Shown here: positions 6,337-12,059 of the stretch, piece by piece
How the letters are laid out: each line of letters begins with the position of its first letter
How positions within the stretch are numbered: position 1 is the stretch's first letter
Source: Candidatus Omnitrophota bacterium
Lineage (GTDB): Bacteria > Omnitrophota > Gorgyraeia > DTHP01
Length of the DNA stretch: 12,059 nucleotides
Assembly: GCA_023818555.1 (NCBI GenBank)
Contig: JAMWCG010000011.1
Coordinates: 1 to 12,059, forward strand
Direction of reading: 5' to 3'
Notes under the pieces: generated by a model
The model's database searches: none
What the model saw: the letters and a program-made list of their open reading frames with translations, nothing else
Told to the model about the DNA's origin: nothing
Program-made: the position numbers and the translations under genes

Positions 6337-7834
6337 AAAGCTTACTGATTAATTGGAAATCTCCGGGATCAGCTTCTTTAGTAAAAACCTCCAGCCAAAA
6401 ATGGTGCCCTTTTCTTTTTTGCCAATGATCGGTATGTGTGAGTTCGTATATGTTGATACCTAAACTCTTTGCTTGAGCAAAGACCCTATTTAAGCTATTT
6501 GAGTCAATGTCAAGCCAAACCATCCATTTATTTCTATCACCCTTTTTCGCTGGTTCAGTATCAACCCGAAAACCAAGTTCAGGAGAATTCGATAATCCCA
6601 TAGGATTTTGTCCTAAATTTATTTTCCAGCGAATATGAGAACCTACACCATGACTCTCAAGGTGGATATCCAATTCGGCGTCGGTAGGATAAGGATTAGA
6701 GAAGATGAATTTATAAATGCGAGAGGCAAGACTTCCCTTATCGCTAACCCTCTCCCACCTACCTCCACGAAAGATATATAATTGTCTTTCGTCGGTTCTG
6801 TAATATATAAGATTCTCCTTAGGTTGATTCGGAAAACTATTTCCCATAGAACCTTGGGCGAGTATTCCGTATCCATATTCTATCATCTCATTTATCAGGT
6901 ATTGAAAGTCTTTTAAGGCAATATATCCTTCGTCTAACCATCTATAATCGTGTGTTTGTATACCAAATTTGTATATACTATGAATCAAGTGAAATGCTTC
7001 TAAAATACTTTCTTTTATTTCTTCTGACAAGTAAAATATCTTCTCTGTAAATCTATCTGGTAACTGTTCGGGATTTACTTCACCCGAGATGATTGCCCGT
7101 GCATTTTTATAAAATTGATTAGCAATAAAGGGGGCGAAAGTATGTTCTAAATCATACAAATATAGAATAAAATCACGACTAACTGAACCATAATAAGGAT
7201 TGGGTAAGTTTTCAGCAATTAAGAGGGATGCTTCGGGATCACTGACATGGATAAGAAAATTTAGAACTTTCTTAAGCTCTATGTCTCTATATTTGTCAAT
7301 ATATGCTTTTATCCGTGATACTGAAAAATAGTTTATAATATCTACCAAATGCTGTTTTTCTTCAGGAGTGAGGTCTAATTTTTCTATTTGAATTCCCCAG
7401 GTTAAAAGAAGGCTTGGCAATTGGGAAACAGTATAATTATGCACTAAACGAGAAGGGGTTTTTTGCCTAATATATTCATATCTTCTATCCTTTGGCTTCA
7501 AAGTCTTTATTCTACCCTCTTCTACAACATCTACATCAGTAATATCTGGAGCGTCCTCTAACAAAAATTTATATATTAAAACACCATCTTTATCAAAAAT
7601 GCCTCCGTATTTTACATCCAGTTTTGCCACTCGAAATCCTTTAAACCCCTCTCCTAACCTATATTTTTTCCCATCAATTACTACTGTAAAATTAGCATCT
7701 AATTCTTTTAACTCTATCAATCCCAGACCCCTAATTCTCCGATAAATTTCAAATTCAGTACCTGTAGATATATAAAAATTTTTGATTAGTCCTGTAGTTA
7801 ATAACAAAAATATTATTAAAAATTTTTTCCTCAT
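6308..7834 (-). CDS. Exported protein of unknown function, second gene after the 6-phosphogluconate dehydrogenase
   Basis: This 508-residue protein is not one I recognise. It begins with a strong hydrophobic signal (MRKKFLIIFLLLTTG) without a clear AxA site, so it may be cleaved or remain an anchor. Residues 25-110 look beta-rich (VVIDGKKYRLGEGFKGF). Residues 150-340 look helical and rich in aromatic residues. The last 120 residues form a mixed domain with GSHIRWKINLG, KWMVWLDIDSNSLNRVF and the His-rich ELTHTDHWQKRKGHHFWLEV, which could bind metal or sugar, though no known active site is evident. AAAGGAG lies directly after the stop codon of the upstream gene and 6 nt before this ATG. The 13-nt gap therefore indicates one transcript and supports this start. 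Confidence 0.75.
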   Translation of the reverse strand: MRKKFLIIFLLLTTGLIKNFYISTGTEFEIYRRIRGLGLIELKELDANFTVVIDGKKYRLGEGFKGFRVAKLDVKYGGIFDKDGVLIYKFLLEDAPDITDVDVVEEGRIKTLKPKDRRYEYIRQKTPSRLVHNYTVSQLPSLLLTWGIQIEKLDLTPEEKQHLVDIINYFSVSRIKAYIDKYRDIELKKVLNFLIHVSDPEASLLIAENLPNPYYGSVSRDFILYLYDLEHTFAPFIANQFYKNARAIISGEVNPEQLPDRFTEKIFYLSEEIKESILEAFHLIHSIYKFGIQTHDYRWLDEGYIALKDFQYLINEMIEYGYGILAQGSMGNSFPNQPKENLIYYRTDERQLYIFRGGRWERVSDKGSLASRIYKFIFSNPYPTDAELDIHLESHGVGSHIRWKINLGQNPMGLSNSPELGFRVDTEPAKKGDRNKWMVWLDIDSNSLNRVFAQAKSLGINIYELTHTDHWQKRKGHHFWLEVFTKEADPGDFQLISKLYAPLFLFGP

Positions 7835-7847
7835 CGCACACTCCTTT

Positions 7848-9329
7848 TTAAGGTTTTAAATTTTGCATGCTTGCTTTCAATGCGGGGACAGGAATATTTA
7901 ATCTATCGGCTACCTCCAGAACATATTTTATCTGCATAAGATCAATTTTATATTCACTAAGTAACTCATTAATGAGTTCTGCCATACTTTTCCCTTTCCT
8001 AAAATATTTCTCTGCTTGCTCTACTAAATAAGACCTAATCACTGCTCCGTTTTTCCAGATACGATTTATCTCAGAGAGTATCTTTAAGTCTATCTCAAAT
8101 GGCGATTTTAACATAAGCTCATATCCCTCTTTTAAAGCCTCCAGCCAGACCAGGACAACTGCTTTTAGAACCTTATCTATGAAATCCTCAGGGCGATCTT
8201 TAACTATTCCCTCCGCAGTCCCTCGCACTCTAATCAGCATTTCCGGGGTTATAGGGGTCTCTAACTCTTCATAGGTATGCCCCCCCATATAAAAACGCAT
8301 CCCCGCAATTATTCTATCTGCAAAAGCACCGGGAGAAAGAGGAGAAATATTTAAAGAATCTTCGCGCACCTTTACCGCAGAAGCAATTACCGAAGTATCC
8401 ACCTCAAATTCTTTCCCTGCCTCCATTCCCCATCTTCCATACTCTCCTCCTCCAATTTTAGGTCCAATCTTCTCAAAATGTTTCTTATCACTAAAAACTT
8501 CTTCAGCCAAAGAGAGTGTCCAAGAAGAAAGAGGTCCATTTTGTGCCCTTTCCACTAAATCTCTTAATTTATCTATATCCCAAGAAAAATATTTTCCCAA
8601 AATTTCCAATATTTCCGCCAAGCCTTGAAAGAATCCATATTCAATACTATTATGGACAACTGCTTTGACATAGTGTCCTGTTCCAGGAGGTCCCACCCTG
8701 CCATAACCCTGAGGAATACCTTTTTCATCTATCCAGGCAAGTGCCTTTAAAAGTGGCTCAATCAATTGATATGCTTTTTTATCTCCTCCCACCATAAAAC
8801 ATAACCCCCTTTCCTCAGCAGCCCGCGCTCCTCCACTCGTGCCCACATCTAAAAGATATACACCTATTTTTTTCAACTCTTCAGCTCTTCTTATGGTATC
8901 TTTATAATAAATATTTCCTCCATCAATAATGATGTCTCCGGGTTTAAGTAAGTCTTTAATTTCCGAAAGGGTCTCATCTACCGGCTTTTTTGTGGCTCCG
9001 GTTCTCTCATCGCGAATCTCATGGGGAAGCATTAGCCAGATTACCTTTCTCCCCGGCATTTGAGAAATGGCTTCCCTTAAAGAAGTAGCAGTTTCTCCTC
9101 CCAATTCTTCTCTGGCTTCTTGATTAATATCTACTCCAATCACCCTGAACCCTTGAGCACGCAGGCGTTTTGCCATCCCCTGCCCCATTCTTCCTAGACC
9201 TACAAAGCTCAATTCCTTAATCGGCTCACCCATAGGTTCTCTTCTTACGCGGCGAAAAGTCTCTCTTGATAAATCCGAAGGAGAAAAGAAAATCATCCCC
9301 ACCACTAAAATTAGGAAAAATTTTTCCAT
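7848..9329 (-). CDS. gnd: 6-phosphogluconate dehydrogenase (decarboxylating) with N-terminal export signal
   Basis: The enzyme oxidises 6-phosphogluconate to ribulose-5-phosphate with release of CO2. Starting at ATG 9329 it has 493 residues. Visible are the dinucleotide loop GLGRMG (44-49), DGGN (136-139), TSGG (164-167), the catalytic Lys222 in GHYVK, HNSIEYG (226-232) with the catalytic Glu, and the helical C-domain with GEYGRWGMEAGKEF and GAVIRSYL. All expected active-site residues appear present. An Asp after the second beta strand (GVDIN) suggests NAD+ rather than NADP+. Ahead of the Rossmann fold lie about 39 extra residues beginning MEKFFLILVVGMIFFSPSDL, which is signal-peptide-like and unexpected for this enzyme. 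An in-frame ATG at 9443 exists, but the promoter with its predicted start near 9337 and GGAGAAAG lies inside that extension, so 9329 is preferred. The next gene follows after 13 nt. Confidence 0.9.
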   Translation of the reverse strand: MEKFFLILVVGMIFFSPSDLSRETFRRVRREPMGEPIKELSFVGLGRMGQGMAKRLRAQGFRVIGVDINQEAREELGGETATSLREAISQMPGRKVIWLMLPHEIRDERTGATKKPVDETLSEIKDLLKPGDIIIDGGNIYYKDTIRRAEELKKIGVYLLDVGTSGGARAAEERGLCFMVGGDKKAYQLIEPLLKALAWIDEKGIPQGYGRVGPPGTGHYVKAVVHNSIEYGFFQGLAEILEILGKYFSWDIDKLRDLVERAQNGPLSSWTLSLAEEVFSDKKHFEKIGPKIGGGEYGRWGMEAGKEFEVDTSVIASAVKVREDSLNISPLSPGAFADRIIAGMRFYMGGHTYEELETPITPEMLIRVRGTAEGIVKDRPEDFIDKVLKAVVLVWLEALKEGYELMLKSPFEIDLKILSEINRIWKNGAVIRSYLVEQAEKYFRKGKSMAELINELLSEYKIDLMQIKYVLEVADRLNIPVPALKASMQNLKP

Positions 9330-9343
9330 CTTTCTCCAAAATA

Positions 9344-9372
9344 AATATAACACAAAAATAAAGAATTGTAAA
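9344..9372 (-). promoter_or_regulatory. Sigma-70 promoter of the 6-phosphogluconate dehydrogenase gene
   Basis: Reading the minus strand, -35 is TTTACA (9372-9367), then a 17-bp spacer ending in TTGTGT, and -10 is TATATT (9349-9344). The predicted start is about G9337, so the 8-nt leader is GGAGAAAG followed by ATG 9329. It would make this gene and the one after it an operon that can be expressed apart from the HTH-array gene. Confidence 0.72.
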
Positions 9373-9445
9373 CCCCAGCCTTCGCTGATACTAATTATTT
9401 TATCCTTATTTATAAATCCTTTACCATAATCGTCATATTCCAAGT

Positions 9446-11773
9446 TTACCCTTGTTGTTTTATAGCAATCAATATAAGATTAAGATAATAATGGTCTATC
9501 CAATAATTCAATTGATGATAAGTAAGTGATAACCTCGCTGCAGCTTCAGATACATTACCCTTTGTTTGTCTTAAGGCTTGAACAATTCTTCTAATAAACT
9601 CCAAATCTCCACCAAGGTTGTATCGTTCCACCAGACCAGATAGTTCTTCTGCTTTCAGACCCACCTCTCTTGCCGCCTCTTCTATTACTCCTCCCGATTT
9701 ACCCAAAAAGTATAAAATTTTTTCTATTTCAGATTTTATATTATAAATATAAAGTTCTAAATAAAAATTACTGATTTCTTTAGGGTTAATTTTAGTTTTG
9801 TTTACATTCCCCTGTGCCTGTTCAAGAGTAAATGCCTTTTCTCTTATCTGGGCTACCTCTTTATCTAAGTTATATACCGTAATTAAGGAAACTAACTCAC
9901 TTAGAGAAAAATTCGATTCTCTTGCTACGCTCTCTAAGTTTGCTCCATTAACTCCCAAAACAATGCGGAGTTCTTCAATCCATTTAGCAGTAGCAAATCT
10001 AAAAGATTCAAGATAGTACCGCTGAATTCCCCTCCGCACTCCCTCCACACTGCTCTGCATCGCTCTCGCCAATTCTGAAAGCTCTCCATGAGCTCTTTTC
10101 AATCCGCTGACATAGGTTATAATATTACTCAAGTCTTCCTGCAATCCATATAAAGAAACCATTGCTTCTATCTCGCGTTCAGAGGTTTTTAACATTTGGG
10201 CTATTTTTCTAAAATCTCCCTCTCCTTTAGCTAAAATTTCAATGGTATCTTCAATTTTCTTATCAATCCTGAATAAAGTAGGAGAGAGATAGAGTCTCCC
10301 CACATTATACCGAAACCATTCCCCTGAATGTCCTAAGGCCTCAGCTGCTTTATACTCTATTCCACAAGAGTTTTTATAGGCAAGCACTAAGTCACGAATG
10401 AGTTTAAGTTTTTCAGCCAAACCATAACGTTGAATTTTTGCCTCCAATTCTATAGGTGTGGTTTTTAAACTCTGACTGGCTAAAGTAATATCTCCTTCAG
10501 CTTCCGCCAAAGCAAAGAGAATCTTTTCTGCCTCGTCGTCCTGACGACTTAATCTCAGATAAAATCTATCTACCTTCGTTACGAAATTAGCTCTGTCCAT
10601 TCCAAGTTTATCTGCCGCCTGGGTAAAGTCCCAATTCGTCTCTTGAAGGGCATTGTATAATTTTCTTATTTCTTCTACCTCTTCCTCTAATCCGTAGGAA
10701 CTAATAAGTGTGGAAAAAACAGTTTTCTCTACTCCTATAACCTCTGCTGCCTTGTTTAAATCTCCTCCGGTTTTACCTAATGCCTGTCTTATTTTCTCTA
10801 TATTTAAAAATATATCGGCAAGAGCTTGGTAAAGATGGTATTCATCCTTAATACGAGAAGCAATCTCTCCTTTACTTATACCCAGGATTTCTGCTGCCTT
10901 TCCCTGGTCACCCTTTGCCTTTTTTAAAGCAAAAAGAGTTGTTTTAATCTTATCTATATCGGATTGCAAATCGTAATCCTTAATCAATTGTCTCAATGTA
11001 TCTTCTTTAATTCCTAAAATCTTTGCTGCTTCTTTTATATCTCCTTCAGCCCTTCCTAAGGCAATGATTATCTCTGCGCCCCTTTTCTTTAATTCCTCAA
11101 TAAAAGGTTTAAGATGATATTTTGTAACCTTAGCCTGTAGGGTAGGCTGACTAATACCCAATAAGCTTGTTGCTTTGGTAATATTACCTCCTGCTTCTTT
11201 TAGCTTGGCGATAATTTCTAATAATTGGCGATATTCGGCTCCTAAACCATATGTTTCAATCTCCGAACTAAGTCTATTTGGCTCTATTCTTAAAATCTGG
11301 GCAGCTTTCTCTAAATCCCCTCCTGTTTGGCCAATGGCTTTAAGAATGGCATCAGCCATCTTTTGAATCTCAAATACCGTCTTTTGTAAGTATAACCTGG
11401 CAATTTCATTATCTAAAGTTTGCCCAAAAACACCCAAGGACTCGGCTGTTTTCTTCACTATCCCTTGGTTCTTCTTAAGAGCGGTAACTATTTCTTCTAT
11501 TCTTTTGTATAAGTCTTTTAGCCCATAACTTTCAATCAAGGAAATTAATTCTGCAGTTGTAATCCTCAAAGCTTGGGCAGTTAAATTGAGGTCGCCTGCG
11601 TTCATCCCCAAAATACCCAAAAGCTTCTCTTTTTCTACCTCCCTTACAGAAGAGGATTTTATCCTCCTTAGAGCAGAATGATTGTAAAGAGAATAAACTT
11701 CCTTCTTTACATCAATAGGAAAAACCAAGACTATACTTATAATAGGAAAAAAATAAATTTTTTTAAGCACCAT
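9446..11773 (-). CDS. Membrane-anchored or exported protein of 16 tandem Fis-type helix-turn-helix units
   Basis: The 775 residues comprise a basic-hydrophobic N-terminus (MVLKKIYFFPIISIVLVFP; signal peptide or uncleaved anchor), a short charged linker (21-50) and then nothing but repeats to residue 766. Each unit follows the Fis/NtrC C-terminal HTH pattern: ALxxTxGD, then xKAAexLGI, then xxxxLxxKIxxYgL. Good examples are at 188-221, 236-269, 280-314, 329-362 and 731-764. Taking the conserved Gly before Asp/Asn as marker, units sit at 60, 104, 152, 196, 244, 288, 337, 381, 427, 471, 519, 563, 611, 655, 695 and 739. No receiver, AAA+ or other sensory domain is present, so it is not an ordinary NtrC-type regulator. 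Unit 14 lacks about 8 residues. ATG 11773 is preceded by GGGGGGTGG and lies 62 nt after the upstream gene's stop. No strong promoter is seen in that gap, so co-transcription is likely. The function is unknown: an array binding DNA at many sites, or an HTH fold reused as a structural solenoid. Confidence 0.85.
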   Translation of the reverse strand: MVLKKIYFFPIISIVLVFPIDVKKEVYSLYNHSALRRIKSSSVREVEKEKLLGILGMNAGDLNLTAQALRITTAELISLIESYGLKDLYKRIEEIVTALKKNQGIVKKTAESLGVFGQTLDNEIARLYLQKTVFEIQKMADAILKAIGQTGGDLEKAAQILRIEPNRLSSEIETYGLGAEYRQLLEIIAKLKEAGGNITKATSLLGISQPTLQAKVTKYHLKPFIEELKKRGAEIIIALGRAEGDIKEAAKILGIKEDTLRQLIKDYDLQSDIDKIKTTLFALKKAKGDQGKAAEILGISKGEIASRIKDEYHLYQALADIFLNIEKIRQALGKTGGDLNKAAEVIGVEKTVFSTLISSYGLEEEVEEIRKLYNALQETNWDFTQAADKLGMDRANFVTKVDRFYLRLSRQDDEAEKILFALAEAEGDITLASQSLKTTPIELEAKIQRYGLAEKLKLIRDLVLAYKNSCGIEYKAAEALGHSGEWFRYNVGRLYLSPTLFRIDKKIEDTIEILAKGEGDFRKIAQMLKTSEREIEAMVSLYGLQEDLSNIITYVSGLKRAHGELSELARAMQSSVEGVRRGIQRYYLESFRFATAKWIEELRIVLGVNGANLESVARESNFSLSELVSLITVYNLDKEVAQIREKAFTLEQAQGNVNKTKINPKEISNFYLELYIYNIKSEIEKILYFLGKSGGVIEEAAREVGLKAEELSGLVERYNLGGDLEFIRRIVQALRQTKGNVSEAAARLSLTYHQLNYWIDHYYLNLILIAIKQQG
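9476..11626 (-). repeat. Protein-level tandem repeat: eight HTH pairs, super-period about 92 residues (276 bp)
   Basis: Marker-glycine spacing alternates 44, 48, 44, 48, 44, 49, 44, 46, 44, 48, 44, 48, 44, 40, 44 residues. Odd units end in Y-[GDN]-L (SYGL, TYGL, DYDL, SYGL, RYGL, LYGL, VYNL, RYNL). Even units mostly end in an aromatic or His before Leu (LYL, YHL, YHL, FYL, LYL, YYL, FYL, YYL). The pairs are strongly diverged in sequence, so the DNA itself is not an obvious tandem repeat. Confidence 0.8.
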
Positions 11774-11835
11774 CTTCCACCCCCCATTTTTAACGCAGAT
11801 ATTTATTCACAATTTCTATCTTATTTTTAAGAATT

Positions 11836-12059
11836 TCACTCTGAGTAGCGCTTCTCTATAAATTGTGCCATTTTCTCAGGATTTTTGTTTCCCCATTCCA
11901 CAAATTCATCCAGAAGAGGCTGAACCTCTTGATAATAGCCAATAATCCCTTCCGATACATCTCCTCCTTCATAACCTGAGCCAGTAGAAAACCTGTGTTT
12001 TATCCTTATATCCCTTAATCTATATAAATAATAAAAAACATCCCTATTCTTTATTCTTC
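11836..12059 (-). CDS. C-terminal end of an unrecognised gene, 5' part beyond the window
   Basis: An open minus-strand frame enters from the right edge and ends at TGA 11838-11836, giving 74 residues. They include YYLYRLRDIRIKHRFSTGSG, then YEGGDVSEGIIGYYQ and FVEWGNKNPEKMAQFIEKRY. The glycine-rich STGSGYEGG could belong to an active-site or substrate loop and the last 40 residues look helical, but I cannot name the family. No other long open frame covers this stretch. It lies 62 nt upstream of the HTH-array gene in the same direction and is probably in the same operon. Confidence 0.65.
   Translation of the reverse strand, partial: RIKNRDVFYYLYRLRDIRIKHRFSTGSGYEGGDVSEGIIGYYQEVQPLLDEFVEWGNKNPEKMAQFIEKRYSE

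Noticed and set aside
6318..6345. Lac-like GCTTTATGCTCC as a promoter of the PRPP-synthetase-like gene
   Set aside because: No -35 box at proper distance and no TGTGT as at the other promoters; it lies inside the upstream gene's last codons.
9330..9443. Longer start for the 6-phosphogluconate dehydrogenase at ATG 9443
   Set aside because: The extension contains the promoter -35, -10 and ribosome site of the gene, and ATG 9329 gives a normal signal-peptide start.
9476..11626. CRISPR array or DNA-level tandem repeat
   Set aside because: The periodicity is in the protein; the DNA copies are too diverged and the region is one continuous coding frame.
9446..11773. NtrC/Fis-type transcription regulator
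   Set aside because: The HTH pattern fits, but 16 copies, the hydrophobic N-terminus and the absence of receiver, AAA+ or other control domains do not fit such a regulator.

Overview
This is an A+T-rich accessory-looking stretch of a bacterial chromosome with no rRNA, tRNA, IS element or CRISPR array. The promoters are ordinary sigma-70 type and two of the N-termini are textbook type I signal peptides (AxA cleavage sites), so a bacterium with an active Sec pathway is a safe reading. No marker gene fixes the taxon. The mix of orphan exported helical proteins and sugar-phosphate enzymes carrying export signals would suit an uncultivated lineage such as Omnitrophota, but that is a guess.

Layout, left to right. 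1-529 (-): the N-terminal part of a NagB-like (glucosamine-6-phosphate deaminase family) enzyme with a signal-peptide-like leader, cut by the window edge. 612-2102 (-): an exported/membrane orphan with two membrane segments. 2103-2342: a divergent promoter region with two strong sigma-70 promoters and a perfect dyad over one -35 box. 2343-4784 (+): an 813-residue exported alpha-helical protein ending in a CNA-B-like beta domain and a proline-rich tail. 4796-6262 (-): a PRPP-synthetase-like protein whose reading frame has no start codon before the conserved FPDGE motif. A short hydrophobic ORF (6336-6244) joins it through a G GGT TTA heptamer. 6308-7834 (-): an exported orphan protein. 7848-9329 (-): a complete 6-phosphogluconate dehydrogenase with an N-terminal export signal and its own promoter. 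9446-11773 (-): a 775-residue protein made of a hydrophobic N-terminus followed by 16 tandem Fis-type helix-turn-helix units. 11836-12059 (-): the C-terminus of an unrecognised gene.

Two things stand out. First, the 16-unit Fis-HTH protein has a strict two-unit rhythm (44 residues, then about 48 residues, eight times). It therefore looks like eight tandem HTH pseudo-dimers, behind an export signal and without any sensor or ATPase domain. Second, every gene whose N-terminus can be read starts with a hydrophobic export-like segment, including three sugar-phosphate or nucleotide-precursor enzymes (NagB-like, PRPP-synthetase-like, 6-phosphogluconate dehydrogenase) that are normally cytoplasmic. 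Three genes share one compact promoter design: 17-bp spacer, TGTGT directly before the -10, and a predicted leader of only 8-9 nt that holds little more than the Shine-Dalgarno sequence.

How the genes work together is inference. The minus-strand run from the right edge to 4796 may be one or two operons. The enzymes could form an exported or compartmentalised sugar-phosphate pathway, and the HTH array and the helical proteins could be scaffold or envelope components.
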